This document shows positions 35,752-45,373 of a stretch of 64,000 nucleotides of DNA, piece after piece (position 1 is the first letter of the stretch; every line of letters begins with the position of its first letter). The notes under the pieces were generated by a model. The model did no database searches. It worked only from the letters and a program-made list of their open reading frames with translations, and was not told where the DNA came from. Source of the stretch: Dongia sedimenti (lineage in GTDB: Bacteria > Pseudomonadota > Alphaproteobacteria > Dongiales > Dongiaceae). The position numbers and the translations under genes were made by a program. The stretch covers positions 682,001 to 746,000 of the forward strand of contig JAUYVI010000002.1 in assembly GCA_030715195.1 (NCBI GenBank). Direction: 5' to 3'.

Positions 35752-36944
35752 TGGCCGACACTCACCGATGTGCTGGGGGTCGTGGCATCGGCCTCCGGCG
35801 CGGCGGTGCCGGTCACCTCCACCTTGGTGCCGTTCTCCAGTCGAAGCTGGCCCTCGGTCACCACCTGATCGCCCGGCTTGAGATCGCCTTCGATCACCAT
35901 CTCGTTGCCGATCTGGCGCGCGACCTTCACGCGGCGCATTTCCACAGTGGCGTCCGGCTTGACGAGCCAGGCATAGGAGCCGTCCTGATTGAGCTGGATC
36001 GCCGCCGCCGGAACCACGATGGCGTTGGGATCGACCCGGATCGTCATCACCACGTTGACGAACTGGCTCGGCCACAGGAACTCGTCGGTGTTGGGGAACT
36101 GGGCCTTGACCGAGAGCGTATTGGTCGCGGGATCGATGGCGTTCTCGACGTAGGAGACCTCGCCCTGCTGCACCGGCACGGTGCTGTCGGGGATCGTCGC
36201 GGTCACCGGCACCTTCCCGACGGCCAAGGCGCGCTGCAATTCGCCCATGCTCTCCTGCGGGATCGAAAAGGCGACCAGGATCGGCTGGAGCTGGTTGATC
36301 GTGACCAGTGGGGTGGAGTCCGCCGCCCGCACGGAATTGCCGAGCTTCAGCGCGACCGTCCCGATTCGCCCTGAAATCGGCGCGCGGATGACGGTGTAGG
36401 ACAGCGTCACCTTCGCCGCATCGATCGCGGCCTGGTTGGCGGCCATCGTCGCCTGCAGGGTCTCGACCAGCGTCGTCGCCGCGTCATAGTCCTGCTTGGT
36501 GGTGAAATTCTTGGCGGCCAGCGGGGTCAGCCGGTCGACCTGGCGCTTGGCATTGGAAAGAGACGCCTGGTCCTTGCCGAGATTGGCCTGGGCCAGCTTC
36601 AAGGCGGCCTGCGCCTCGCGGTCGTCGATCCGGAACAGCTCGTCGCCGGCCTTGACCTCCTGGCCGTCGGTCACGGCGACGTTGGCGATGAGCCCGTCGA
36701 TGCGCGAACGGACCGCGACGCTGGCCAGGGTCTGGACCCGGCCGACGGTGCGGATCTGCAGCGGCGCGGGCTTCTGCTCGACCGCGGTCACGGTCACCGG
36801 CACGGCCTTGGCCGCGCGGTCCGCGGCCGGCGCCTGGGCGGCTCTCCCGTGCTGCTGGGAGTACAGGAAGAATCCGCCGCCACCCAGCGCAGCGACAACG
36901 ACGACGGTCAAAAGGAGGCGAGCCCGCATGCGTGCAGTCATCAA
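35748..36944 (-). CDS. RND efflux periplasmic adaptor (MdtA-like)
   Basis: This 398-residue membrane-fusion protein has an N-terminal anchor (about residues 8-28). The lipoyl domain shows SRIDGLIANVAVTDGQEVKAGDELFRIDDR and, after a helical hairpin, YTVIRAPISGRIG. Beta-barrel and membrane-proximal domains follow (VVMTIRVDPNAIVVPAAAIQ, then EGDLKPGDQVVTEGQLRLENG). The C-terminal tail is Thr/Ser-rich. It is the first gene of the pump operon, divergent from a TetR regulator. No outer-membrane factor is encoded beside it. Confidence 0.94.
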   Translation of the reverse strand: MMTARMRARLLLTVVVVAALGGGGFFLYSQQHGRAAQAPAADRAAKAVPVTVTAVEQKPAPLQIRTVGRVQTLASVAVRSRIDGLIANVAVTDGQEVKAGDELFRIDDREAQAALKLAQANLGKDQASLSNAKRQVDRLTPLAAKNFTTKQDYDAATTLVETLQATMAANQAAIDAAKVTLSYTVIRAPISGRIGTVALKLGNSVRAADSTPLVTINQLQPILVAFSIPQESMGELQRALAVGKVPVTATIPDSTVPVQQGEVSYVENAIDPATNTLSVKAQFPNTDEFLWPSQFVNVVMTIRVDPNAIVVPAAAIQLNQDGSYAWLVKPDATVEMRRVKVARQIGNEMVIEGDLKPGDQVVTEGQLRLENGTKVEVTGTAAPEADATTPSTSVSVGQ

Positions 36945-36961
36945 ATTCCGCCGGTGTTCCG

Positions 36962-36975
36962 TTCGGACATCCGAA
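36962..36975. promoter_or_regulatory. Candidate TetR operator for the RND pump
   Basis: The dyad TTCGGA-CA-TCCGAA has perfect 6-bp arms and lies 18 bp upstream of the adaptor start, within the 152-bp divergent gap. That is a suitable place for repression by the neighbouring TetR protein. It is short for a TetR site. Confidence 0.45.
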
Positions 36976-37096
36976 TTTTACACTGCCCCGGCACTGTGGA
37001 TGCGGTTATTACGCCGCTCCGGCTTGAACCCGGCGGTCCGCTTGCCTAAAATAGAACCCATAAGTTTGCTTTTCAACGACCGCGCAGTGACAAGTC

Positions 37097-37708
37097 ATGA
37101 CTGTGCTCCCCCGCCGCGACTGGCGCCAGGAACGACGCCAGAAAATCCTCGCCGCCGCCGCCGAATTGTTCGGCGCGAATCCGTATGATTCCGTGCAAAT
37201 GCGCGATGTCGCGGCGCGGGCCGAGGTCGGCAAACCGACCCTGTACCGCTATTTCCCCTCCAAGGAGGAGCTGTTCCTCGAGGTCTTCAAATCGGGGCTC
37301 GACCGGCTCGATTCGGAGGTCGCTGCCATCCTCAAGGACCGCGAGCAGCCCGCCCGCTCGCTCGAACGGCTGCTGGAAGCCCTGCTGAACGCGCTGGGCG
37401 GCCAGGTGGCGGCCCTCCGCATGCTGACCGACGACCAGTCCCCGGTGATGCGGCGCTGGCGCAACGAGTTCCGCCGCCGCCGCCGGCCGTTCGTGGAGGC
37501 GGCCCGCACCATCCTGGAACAGGGCATCGCCTCCGGCGAGTTCCGGCCGGTCGATCTGGAAACCGTGCCCTCGATGCTGATCGGCATCGTGCGCGGCGGC
37601 CTGGTCGGCACCGACCGGGTGCCGCGCGAGCGCTTCGCCGCGGCGATGATCGACCTGGTCGTCCATGCGCTCTCGGCACGGACCCAGAAGGCCGCTCACG
37701 CCGCCTAA
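37097..37708 (+). CDS. TetR family repressor of the RND pump
   Basis: This 203-residue protein has an N-terminal TetR helix-turn-helix (KILAAAAELFGANPYDSVQMRDVAARAEVGKPTLYRYFPSKEELF) and a helical C-terminal domain. It is divergent from the RND adaptor gene and is the likely local repressor. Its stop overlaps the convergent SRPBCC-oxidoreductase gene by 4 bp. Confidence 0.92.
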   Translation: MTVLPRRDWRQERRQKILAAAAELFGANPYDSVQMRDVAARAEVGKPTLYRYFPSKEELFLEVFKSGLDRLDSEVAAILKDREQPARSLERLLEALLNALGGQVAALRMLTDDQSPVMRRWRNEFRRRRRPFVEAARTILEQGIASGEFRPVDLETVPSMLIGIVRGGLVGTDRVPRERFAAAMIDLVVHALSARTQKAAHAA

Positions 37709-39186
37709 GGAATGAGGATCGTCGAGCCCATCGTGCGCCGGCTCTCCAGGGCGCGGTGCGCCTCGGCGGCATCGCGCAGCGCAAATTCCTGGCTGATCTC
37801 GACCTGCAGCACGCCGTTCGAGAGCGCACGGAACAGCCGGTCGCAGATCGAGCGGACCTCGGCCGCCGTCCCGGTGTAGTGGCCGAAATTCGGCCGCGAG
37901 ACCGTCGCCGACTTGCCGACGAAGGCGGCGATGTCGATCGGCGGGATCGGGCCGGAGGCCTGGCCATAGCTGACCAGATGCCCGCGCAGCGCCAGCGCCT
38001 CGTATGATTTCAGGAAGGTGTCGGCGCCGACCGCGTCATACACGATGTTGCAGCCGCGCCCCTCGGTGATCTCCAGCACGCGTTCGACGAAATCGGTCTC
38101 CCGGTAGAGGATCGGATAGGCGCAGCCGGCGCCGCGGGCGATCTTCGCCTTGTCCAGTGAGCCGACCGTGCCGATCACCGTCGCCCCGAGATGCCGCGCC
38201 CATTGGCACAACAGCTGGCCGACCCCGCCCGCCGCCGCATGCACCAGAATAGTGTCACCTTCCCGCACCGATGCGACCCGATGCAGCAGAAACTCCGCCG
38301 ACATTCCTTTCAGCATCACCGCCGCGGCCACACGGTCGGAAATCTCATCGGGCAGCGGCACGACCAGGTCCGCCTTCATGGTGCGGACCTCGACATAGGC
38401 GCCCGGCGGCGCGCAGGCATAGGCGACGCGATCGCCGGGCATCAACCCATGCACACTGGGGCCGATGTCGAGGACGATGCCAGCCGCCTCCATGCCGGGG
38501 ATGCCGGGCGGCTGGATCAGCGGGTAATAGCCGGTGCGGGTATAGACATCGATGTAGTTGAGACCGATCGCCGTATGCCGGATCCGCACCTCGCCGGGAC
38601 CCGGCGGCATTGCCGTCGCCCGCTCCCAGCGCAGCACTTCTGGCCCGCCATGGCGCTCGATCACCACGGCGCCGCCGTCGATCGGGCGATGATCGCCCAT
38701 CGGCGTGACGGCGCGGCTTGTTCGGGGCGAGGCATGGCCGGTCGAAGTCGTCTGCCCGAACATGGCCCGGACCGAAGCGAAGCCGGCTTCGTAGATGCCC
38801 TCGCCGATCAGGGCGGCCAGCTCGTCGGCGCGATCCTCCGGCGCGGCGAAACTGGACGACCATTCCCAATAGGTCCGGTTGCCGTCGGTCACCGGCTTCA
38901 AGCTGACATTGGCGACATAGTCGATCAGCGGAATCGGCGCATCGAGGATGCAATAGCTGAACCGGCGGTCGCGATCGGACAAGGTCAGCAATTGCTCGCG
39001 CAACTCGCCGCCATCGGTCAGACGAAAGCGCCGCACGCAGCCCGCCTCGTCGCCGGCGCGGCCGTCCTCGATCCGGCTTTCCGCGATCGCCGGATGCCAG
39101 CGCGCGTGGCCGTTGAAGTCGCGCAGGATCGCCCAGACCTCGTCGACCGGCGCGTCGATGATCGTGCTGCGGCGGACGGAAATCAT
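37705..39186 (-). CDS. Fused SRPBCC (polyketide cyclase-like) and quinone oxidoreductase protein
   Basis: Two domains sit on one 493-residue chain. Residues 1-145 form a START-like SRPBCC domain (IIDAPVDEVWAILRDFNGHARWHPAIAESRIE, then VTDGNRTYWEWSSSF) that is a clear paralogue of the stand-alone protein encoded at 39327. After a short linker, residues about 172-493 are a zinc-free medium-chain dehydrogenase of the NADPH:quinone reductase type. Its motifs are IRHTAIGLNYIDVYTRTGYY, GMEAAG and the Rossmann segment VHAAAGGVGQLLCQWARHLGA. The SRPBCC pocket may hold a hydrophobic substrate for the reductase; this is inference. Confidence 0.9.
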   Translation of the reverse strand: MISVRRSTIIDAPVDEVWAILRDFNGHARWHPAIAESRIEDGRAGDEAGCVRRFRLTDGGELREQLLTLSDRDRRFSYCILDAPIPLIDYVANVSLKPVTDGNRTYWEWSSSFAAPEDRADELAALIGEGIYEAGFASVRAMFGQTTSTGHASPRTSRAVTPMGDHRPIDGGAVVIERHGGPEVLRWERATAMPPGPGEVRIRHTAIGLNYIDVYTRTGYYPLIQPPGIPGMEAAGIVLDIGPSVHGLMPGDRVAYACAPPGAYVEVRTMKADLVVPLPDEISDRVAAAVMLKGMSAEFLLHRVASVREGDTILVHAAAGGVGQLLCQWARHLGATVIGTVGSLDKAKIARGAGCAYPILYRETDFVERVLEITEGRGCNIVYDAVGADTFLKSYEALALRGHLVSYGQASGPIPPIDIAAFVGKSATVSRPNFGHYTGTAAEVRSICDRLFRALSNGVLQVEISQEFALRDAAEAHRALESRRTMGSTILIP

Positions 39187-39210
39187 CCGTTTGTTCCAGT
39201 TTTCTCGGTC

Positions 39211-39295
39211 GTCATCCCGGCGCTAGGCGCCGGGATCCACGCCTTTGGGTTCGAAGAAGGAAGGCGTGGATCCCGGGACCAAGTCCCGGGATGAC
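39211..39295. repeat. Intergenic palindromic repeat, GTCATCCC family, copy 2
   Basis: This 85-bp inverted repeat runs from GTCATCCCGG to CCGGGATGAC, with inner arms CCACGCCTT and AAGGCGTGG and two short side hairpins (GGCGC/GCGCC and GGGAC/GTCCC). It shares its plan and the preceding CTCGGTC with copy 1 at 20889. It lies between two co-directional SRPBCC genes. Confidence 0.88.
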
Positions 39296-39326
39296 GGCGG
39301 AGTGTCGAGCGAGCAACGATAGTCAC

Positions 39327-39767
39327 TTACCTTCGCCCGAGCGACCGCTTCAACCCGTCGAAGCCGCCCTGGAACACGCCCTGCCCGACCTGCTGCGCCA
39401 GCGCGCCGGCCCGTTCGGGTTCGCAGTCGAACTCGGCGGTCCATTCGGCGAAGGTGCGGTTGCCGTCGGTGATCGGCGAGAGCTTCAGGGTCGCGATGTA
39501 GTCGCGCACCCCCATCGGCGATTCCAGGATCGAGTAGGTGCAGCTGAAGTCGTAATCCGACAGCGCCAGCAGCCGCTCGCGGATGTTGCCGCCGTCCCGG
39601 AGATTGAAATTGCGGATGCAGCCGATCTTGTCGCTGGGATGGTTGCCTTCGATCCGGCTGTCGCGGATGGCGGGATGCCATTGCGGCAGGGCGTTGAAGT
39701 CGCGGACCGCCGCCCAGACCCGATCCGCCGGCGCGTCGATCACGCTCGAGGTATAGACCTTGACCAT
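39327..39767 (-). CDS. SRPBCC family protein
   Basis: This 146-residue START-like single-domain protein has VIDAPADRVWAAVRDFNALPQWHPAIRDSRIEG and ITDGNRTFAEWTAEF, the typical polyketide-cyclase/MxaD pattern. Members bind hydrophobic ligands. It closely resembles the N-terminal domain of the next gene downstream (37705-39186), so the two arose by duplication and one copy was fused to a reductase. It starts 17 bp after the flotillin stop. Confidence 0.88.
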   Translation of the reverse strand: MVKVYTSSVIDAPADRVWAAVRDFNALPQWHPAIRDSRIEGNHPSDKIGCIRNFNLRDGGNIRERLLALSDYDFSCTYSILESPMGVRDYIATLKLSPITDGNRTFAEWTAEFDCEPERAGALAQQVGQGVFQGGFDGLKRSLGRR

Positions 39768-39784
39768 GGGCTAGCGCCCCCGGG

Positions 39785-41473
39785 CTATCGTTTGGGCTCG
39801 TCGTCGCCGGCCGGCGCCAGGGCGTTGGTCAGGCTGCCGATGTCGCCGCCGGAGAGGCCGATCTCGCGCAGCAACGAATCCACCAGCGGCGCCTGGGCGC
39901 GATAGCGCAGCGCGGAGTTGACCAGATTGTCGGAGAAGCTGCCCGAACCCTCCATGCCGTTGTTGCCCCGGCCGAGCGACGGCCCGCCGCCGCCGAGTCC
40001 GTCGACCTGCAGGATCTTGATGCCGTCGATCTTTTCCATCGGCTTCACGGATTCGCGGATGATGCCTTCCAGCTTCTCGAGCAGCTTCATCCGCATCGCC
40101 GAGCCGCGGGATTCCGGCGTGAGCACATTGGCGGCCTCGTTCATCAGCCGGTTGCCCTCCGCCTCGATCTCGTAGCGCAAGCGCGCCGCCAGCGCCCGAA
40201 TCTTCTCGGCCTCCGCGTCGCCCTCGGCCTCGATCCGGCGCGCGGCGCTGCGGTCGCCGGCCGCGGCCTTCTCGGATTCCGCCTCGACCCGGATGCGGAT
40301 CGCCTGGCGCTCGGCGTCCTGCGCGGCGCCGATCAGTTCGATCGCCTTGCGGCGCTCGGCCACCTCGGTCTCGCGGGCCGAGAACACCTTCTCCTCGGCC
40401 GACACCGCCTTGGCACGCGCGGTTTCCGCGGCGGCCTGCGCCTCCGATTGCGCCTTCGAAGCCTGGGCGATCGCCACCGCGCGATCCTGCTCGGCCAGCT
40501 CCAGCGCCTTGCGCCGCTCGACCTCGAGCTGCTGGATCTCCTGCTCGTGCCGGATTCGCTGCTCGTCGAGCGCGCGATCGACGGTGATCCGCGACCGCTC
40601 GACCTCCAGCCGGGCCTCGATCTGCGCCTGCTCGGATTCCTGCTCGCGCAAGGCGCGCTCCCGCGCCAGCTCGGAACGCTGCACCGCACGGCGCATCTCC
40701 AGCTCGCGTTCGTGCTGCAGCCGGGCCTGCTCGCTGTCCTGGTCGATGGCGAGCGAGAGCTTCTCGGCTTCCAGATTCTTGTTGCGGATCTGGATCATGG
40801 TGTCCTGCTCGATGTCGTTGCGGATCTTCTTCCGCCGCTCGATCTCCTCGGTCAGCCGCGTCAGGCCTTCCGCGTCGAAGGCGTTCGAGGGATTGAAGAA
40901 CTCCATGTTGGTCTGGTCGAGGCCGGTGAGAGAGACGGTCTCCAGCTCCAACCCGTTCTTCAGCAGGTCCTCGGCGACGGCGTTGCGGACGCGCTTCACG
41001 TATTCGCCGCGCTTCTCATGCATCTCGTCCATCGTCATCTCGGCCGCGACCGAGCGCAGCGCATCGACGAACTTGCCTTCCAGCAGCTCGCGCAAAGCCT
41101 CCGGCTGCATGGTGCGCTGGCCCAGGGTCTGCGCCGCATTGGCGATGGCGTCGGGGGTCGGCTGGACCCGGACGTAGAACTCGGCCACCACGTCGATCCG
41201 CATCCGGTTCTTGGTGATCAGCGCCGATTCCCGCCCGCGCCGCACTTCCAGCCGCAGCGTGTTCATGTTGACCGGGATCACGTCATGGATGATCGGCAGC
41301 ACGAAGGCGCCGCCGTTCAGCAACACGCGCTGGCCGCCGAAGCCGGTGCGCACGAAGGAAATCTCCTTCGACGAGCGGCGATAGAGCCAGTTCATCAGCC
41401 AGACGCCGATCGCGATCAGGATCGCGGCGACGATGATCACGAAGATGATCGTTCCGATGGTCGAGCCAGTCAT
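39785..41473 (-). CDS. Flotillin family protein
   Basis: This 562-residue membrane scaffold protein has one N-terminal membrane helix (about residues 6-28). An SPFH domain follows (about 35-200: FVRTGFGGQRVLLNGGAFVLPIIHDVIPVNMNTLRLEV, then KNGLELETVSLTGLDQTNMEFFNPSNAFDAEGL). A long Glu/Ala/Arg-rich coiled coil spans about 205-440. The C-terminal part includes a Gly-rich stretch (GGGGPSLGRGNNG). Such proteins oligomerise in ordered membrane domains and are often paired with an NfeD protein, which is absent here. Confidence 0.94.
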   Translation of the reverse strand: MTGSTIGTIIFVIIVAAILIAIGVWLMNWLYRRSSKEISFVRTGFGGQRVLLNGGAFVLPIIHDVIPVNMNTLRLEVRRGRESALITKNRMRIDVVAEFYVRVQPTPDAIANAAQTLGQRTMQPEALRELLEGKFVDALRSVAAEMTMDEMHEKRGEYVKRVRNAVAEDLLKNGLELETVSLTGLDQTNMEFFNPSNAFDAEGLTRLTEEIERRKKIRNDIEQDTMIQIRNKNLEAEKLSLAIDQDSEQARLQHERELEMRRAVQRSELARERALREQESEQAQIEARLEVERSRITVDRALDEQRIRHEQEIQQLEVERRKALELAEQDRAVAIAQASKAQSEAQAAAETARAKAVSAEEKVFSARETEVAERRKAIELIGAAQDAERQAIRIRVEAESEKAAAGDRSAARRIEAEGDAEAEKIRALAARLRYEIEAEGNRLMNEAANVLTPESRGSAMRMKLLEKLEGIIRESVKPMEKIDGIKILQVDGLGGGGPSLGRGNNGMEGSGSFSDNLVNSALRYRAQAPLVDSLLREIGLSGGDIGSLTNALAPAGDDEPKR

Positions 41474-41513
41474 GATTTTCCTCCCTCCCCGGCCGTCTCC
41501 GGCCGGTCCTCGA

Positions 41514-42347
41514 TTATTTCCGCGCGATCGCCTTGAACTTTCGCGTCTGTTCGGTCAGTGCAATCTCGGTCGGCAGCCGCTCCATGCTGGAGGCACCGTA
41601 GAAGCCGTGGCAATTCGGGCAATGCTTCAGGATGTAGTTGGCATCCTCCGGCATCGCGATCGGGCCGCCATGGCAGATCACCATCACATCCTTGCGGATC
41701 GCGAGCGCCGCTTCCGACCATTCGTTGATCCGGGCGACGCAGTCATGCAGCGTCAACGCCGTTTCCGCGCCGATCGCGCCGCCGGTGGTGAGGCCCATGT
41801 GGCAGACGATGATGTCGGCGCCGGCCTTGGTCATCGCCACAGTCTCGTCTTTGGAGAAGACATAGGGCGTGGTCAGGAAGTCGAGCTCGCGGGCGCGCCG
41901 GATCAAATCGACCTCCAGCCCGTAGCCCATGCCGGTTTCTTCCAGGTTGGCGCGGAAGGTGCCGTCGATCAGGCCGACCGTCGGGAAATTCTGCACGCCG
42001 GAGAAGCCGAGCTCGCCGAGCTGCTTCAGGAAATGATCGGTCATCAGAAACGGGTCGGTGCCGTTGACGCCGGCCAGCACCGGAGTCTTCTTGACGACCG
42101 GCAGGACCTCCCGCGCCATCTCGACCACGATTTCATTGGCATTGCCGTAGGCGAGGATGCCGGCGAGCGAGCCGCGGCCCGCCATGCGGTAGCGGCCGGA
42201 ATTGTAGATGACGATCAGGTCGATGCCGCCCGCCTCCTCGCATTTTGCGGAGAGGCCGGTGCCGGCGCCGCCGCCGACGATCGGCTCGTTGCGGGCGATC
42301 ATGCCGCGGAATTTCTCGAGGATGTCCTTGCGTGCGATTCTGGGCAT
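41514..42347 (-). CDS. TIM-barrel phosphoenolpyruvate-hydrolase-like protein (Tm-1 C-terminal half)
   Basis: This 277-residue protein is of the PEP-hydrolase/mutase-like TIM-barrel family that matches the C-terminal half of plant Tm-1. Motifs include [39 protein letters not shown] and [15 protein letters not shown], plus [10 protein letters not shown] and [18 protein letters not shown]. Its function in bacteria is unproven. ATG 42347 lies 4 bp after the stop of the LivF-UPF0261 fusion, whose C-terminal half matches the other part of Tm-1. The two gene products therefore probably act together. Confidence 0.88.
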   Translation of the reverse strand: MPRIARKDILEKFRGMIARNEPIVGGGAGTGLSAKCEEAGGIDLIVIYNSGRYRMAGRGSLAGILAYGNANEIVVEMAREVLPVVKKTPVLAGVNGTDPFLMTDHFLKQLGELGFSGVQNFPTVGLIDGTFRANLEETGMGYGLEVDLIRRARELDFLTTPYVFSKDETVAMTKAGADIIVCHMGLTTGGAIGAETALTLHDCVARINEWSEAALAIRKDVMVICHGGPIAMPEDANYILKHCPNCHGFYGASSMERLPTEIALTEQTRKFKAIARK

Positions 42348-42351
42348 GAGG

Positions 42352-44571
42352 TCAGCGTCCGTTTCGATCGATGAGTTCAAGGAAAGTCTTCACCAGCGCC
42401 GCGGCGAAGGCGGGATCGTTGAGATCGTAAGGCAGGCGGATGATCTTGCGCCGCTCGTTCTGCCGCACGGTGGCTTCGAGCGTCTTGAAGAAGGCGGCAT
42501 CCGCCGCCGGGTCGTGGAACGGCTTGCCCGGCACGTCCAGCAGCGACACGCCGCGCTCGGGAATCAGGAACCGCACCGGCCCGTCCATGCGGTTGAGCTT
42601 CTCGCCGATCCAGCGCCCCATGCGTTCGTTCTCGGCGGCGGTGGTCCGCATCAGGGTGACTTGCGGATTGTGCTGATAGAGATTGCGCCCCCTATATGCG
42701 GCGGGGACGGTGTCGATCGGCCCGAAATTCACCATGTCCAGCGCGCCGGCCGAGGCGACATAGGGGATCTTCGAACGGATGATCGCGTCGAACCGCTCCT
42801 CGCCGGCGCTGAACACGCCGCCGAACAGGTGATCGCAGACTTCCGTGGTGGTCACGTCGATCACGCCGGACAGCAGGCCGGAATCCGCCAGCTTCTCCAT
42901 CGACTGGCCGCCGGTGCCGGTCGCATGGAAGACCAGGCAATCGAACCGTTCCTCCAGCGCCTTCTGCACCGCCTGAACACACGGTGTCGTCACGCCGAAC
43001 ATGGTGAGACCGACGGCGGGCTTGGCGCTGCTGGCGCCGCGCCGGGCATGGGACACCATGCCGGCCAAGGCATGCGCGGCGTTCGAGAGCACTTGCTCCG
43101 AGATCCGGTTGATGCCGGAGACGTCGGTCACCGAATACATCATGCAGATATCCGAGGGTCCGACATAGCGCCGCACATCTCCTGAAGCGACCGTCGAGAC
43201 CATCACCTTGGGCACACCGATCGGCAGGCGGCGCATGGCCGGGGTGGCCAGGGAGGTGCCGCCGGAACCGCCGGCCGAGACGATCCCGCCGACATCGCGC
43301 CGCGAGAGGATGAAGCGCTCGAAGGCTTCGGCCATGGCGGAGACCGCCTGGCCGCGATCGTTGGTGAAGACCGCGCCGGTGCCTTTGGGGTGGAAGCGCG
43401 CGACCTCCTGCGGCCCGATATCGGCGGCCGAGGGCATCTGGCTGGTCGAGAGATCGACCGTCACCGTGCGCAGACCCAATTTCTGCAGGCAATTCGCCAG
43501 GAAGCCGAGCTCGCGGCCCTTGGTGTCGAAGGTGCCGGCGACGTAGCAGGACCGACCGACCAGCTGCGCGACCGGCACCTGCATCTCGGCGGGTGCGTTG
43601 TCGCGTGCCTCGGCGATGATTTCTTCCGTCTCCACCACGCTCGCCTGCAGCGGATTGCCCTGCGACCAGCGGGTCGGCGCGCGGGCGGCGGTGTAGCCGA
43701 CCGGGGCCGCGGCCGGCGGCAAGGCCGCGGCGCCGCCATCGTCCTCGGCGCTTCGGCGCACCTGGAAGATCACTGTCTCCGGACGCTCTTCGACGGCTTC
43801 TTGAGCAGGCGCCGGCGCATGTTCCTCGCCATGGGTCCGCACGCCGAGCAGGCGCTGCTGCAGCTCATGGTCCTGCGCCAGTTCCTGGGCCGGCATCTCG
43901 CGCACCAGGCGGCCGTTGACCATCACCGCGACGCGGCTGGCGACCGAGGTGGCGACGCCCAGATTCTGCTCGATCAGCAGGACCGAGATGTCGCCCTCGT
44001 CGGCGAGCCGGCGCAGCATCTCGGAGACCTGGTCGACAATGACCGGCGCCAAGCCTTCCGTCGGCTCGTCCATGATCAGCAGCTTCGGGTTGGCCAGCAG
44101 CGCGCGGCTGATCGCCAGCATCTGCTGCTCGCCGCCGGAAAGCTGCGCGCCGCCATTCTTCTTGCGCTCGGCCAGGCGCGGGAAGGTCTTGTAGATCCGG
44201 TCGACCGTCCAGTTCGAATCCTTGGTGCCGTTGCGCGCGGAGAGTCGCAGATGCTCGTCCACGCTGAGCGAGGCCCAGACCCGGCGCCCCTGTGGCACAT
44301 AGCCGATGCCGAGATTGACCACCTCGTTCGGCGCCAGGCCGAGCAGGTCGATGCCCTGCGAGCGCGCACTGCCGCCGCTCGCCGGAATGAGGCCCATCAG
44401 CGCATTGCAGAGCGTGGTCTTGCCCATGCCGTTGCGGCCGACGATCGCCAGCACACCACGCTCCAGGCTGAACGAGACGCCTTGCAGCGCATGGGCGTGG
44501 CCGTAATGGACCTCGAGCCCAGAAACCTCGAGCACCGGCTCGGTGGCCGGCATTTTCGCGGGCTCAGCCAT
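42352..44571 (-). CDS. LivF-type ABC ATPase fused to a Tm-1-like (UPF0261) domain
   Basis: This 739-residue fusion has two parts. Residues about 12-240 form a LivF ATPase: Walker [12 protein letters not shown] (Lys51), [35 protein letters not shown] Pro/Ala/Glu-rich linker covers about 250-330. From about residue 335 the UPF0261/Tm-1-like ATP-binding domain begins ([69 protein letters not shown]). ATG 44571 overlaps the livG stop by 8 nt. Fusing the ATPase to the enzyme-like domain suggests that transport is linked to processing of the imported compound; this is inference. Confidence 0.92.
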   Translation of the reverse strand: MAEPAKMPATEPVLEVSGLEVHYGHAHALQGVSFSLERGVLAIVGRNGMGKTTLCNALMGLIPASGGSARSQGIDLLGLAPNEVVNLGIGYVPQGRRVWASLSVDEHLRLSARNGTKDSNWTVDRIYKTFPRLAERKKNGGAQLSGGEQQMLAISRALLANPKLLIMDEPTEGLAPVIVDQVSEMLRRLADEGDISVLLIEQNLGVATSVASRVAVMVNGRLVREMPAQELAQDHELQQRLLGVRTHGEEHAPAPAQEAVEERPETVIFQVRRSAEDDGGAAALPPAAAPVGYTAARAPTRWSQGNPLQASVVETEEIIAEARDNAPAEMQVPVAQLVGRSCYVAGTFDTKGRELGFLANCLQKLGLRTVTVDLSTSQMPSAADIGPQEVARFHPKGTGAVFTNDRGQAVSAMAEAFERFILSRRDVGGIVSAGGSGGTSLATPAMRRLPIGVPKVMVSTVASGDVRRYVGPSDICMMYSVTDVSGINRISEQVLSNAAHALAGMVSHARRGASSAKPAVGLTMFGVTTPCVQAVQKALEERFDCLVFHATGTGGQSMEKLADSGLLSGVIDVTTTEVCDHLFGGVFSAGEERFDAIIRSKIPYVASAGALDMVNFGPIDTVPAAYRGRNLYQHNPQVTLMRTTAAENERMGRWIGEKLNRMDGPVRFLIPERGVSLLDVPGKPFHDPAADAAFFKTLEATVRQNERRKIIRLPYDLNDPAFAAALVKTFLELIDRNGR

Positions 44572-45343
44572 GCTTGCCGCCCAGATAGATGCGCTGCACG
44601 TCCGGGTCGTCCTGGATCTCCGCCGGCGTGCCGTGCTTGAACACCGCGCCGTTGTGCATGACGGTGACGCGATCGACCACGCGCAAGGCGACATCGAGAT
44701 CATGCTCGATGATGACGAAGCTGATATGGCGCGGCAGAGCCGAGAGGATCTGCACCAGGTCGCGGCGCTCGGCCGGCGACAGACCCGCGGCGGGCTCGTC
44801 GAACAGGATGAGGCGCGGCGCGCCGGACAGCGCCATGCCGATCTCCAATTGCCGTTGTTGCCCGTGCGAGAGATCGGAGACCAAAGATTCCGCCACGCCG
44901 TCGAGATGCACCGCATGGGCCAGATCCCGCGCGCTTTCCAGCGCGGCATCGTCCTGGCGCGGGCGGATGAAACTGAAGCGCCCGGCGCTGACGCCGCGGC
45001 AGGCGAGATAGAGATTGTCGAGCACGGACAAGCCGCGGAACAGCATCGAGTTCTGATAGGTGCGACGCATGCCGCGGCGGATCCGCTCGAAGGGTGCCAG
45101 CTTGGTCACGTCCTCGCCGAAGAAGCGGATGCGGCCAGCGGTCGACGGGAAGTCGCCGGTGATCGCATTGAACAGCGTCGTCTTGCCGGCGCCGTTGGCG
45201 CCGAGAATGCCGCGCCGCTCGCCGGCGCCCACGGTCAAGTCCACCTTGTCCAGAGCGACCAACGCGCCGAAGGTGCGGCTCACGCCCTCGAGGACGAGGG
45301 CATGGGCCGCACCGGCACGGTTCAGTCTGAGCGCTTCGGCCAT
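44564..45343 (-). CDS. livG: LIV-type ABC transporter ATP-binding protein LivG
   Basis: This 259-residue ATPase has Walker [19 protein letters not shown], signature [33 protein letters not shown], and [24 protein letters not shown], all LivG-type. It pairs with the fused LivF in the inner-membrane transporter. The substrate is unlikely to be leucine specifically; this transporter family also serves amides, urea and aromatic acids. Confidence 0.93.
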   Translation of the reverse strand: MAEALRLNRAGAAHALVLEGVSRTFGALVALDKVDLTVGAGERRGILGANGAGKTTLFNAITGDFPSTAGRIRFFGEDVTKLAPFERIRRGMRRTYQNSMLFRGLSVLDNLYLACRGVSAGRFSFIRPRQDDAALESARDLAHAVHLDGVAESLVSDLSHGQQRQLEIGMALSGAPRLILFDEPAAGLSPAERRDLVQILSALPRHISFVIIEHDLDVALRVVDRVTVMHNGAVFKHGTPAEIQDDPDVQRIYLGGKHG

Positions 45344-45373
45344 CGACCCGGGCGCTCCGTTACGCGGTCCAGA

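Noticed and set aside
32554..35868. An 1104-codon plus-strand frame opposite the RND gene
   Set aside because: The minus-strand RND protein is complete with all family motifs; the plus frame is a shadow.
42381..42800. Plus-strand frames opposite the Tm-1-like domain
   Set aside because: Shadow composition; the minus-strand domain is continuous and well matched.
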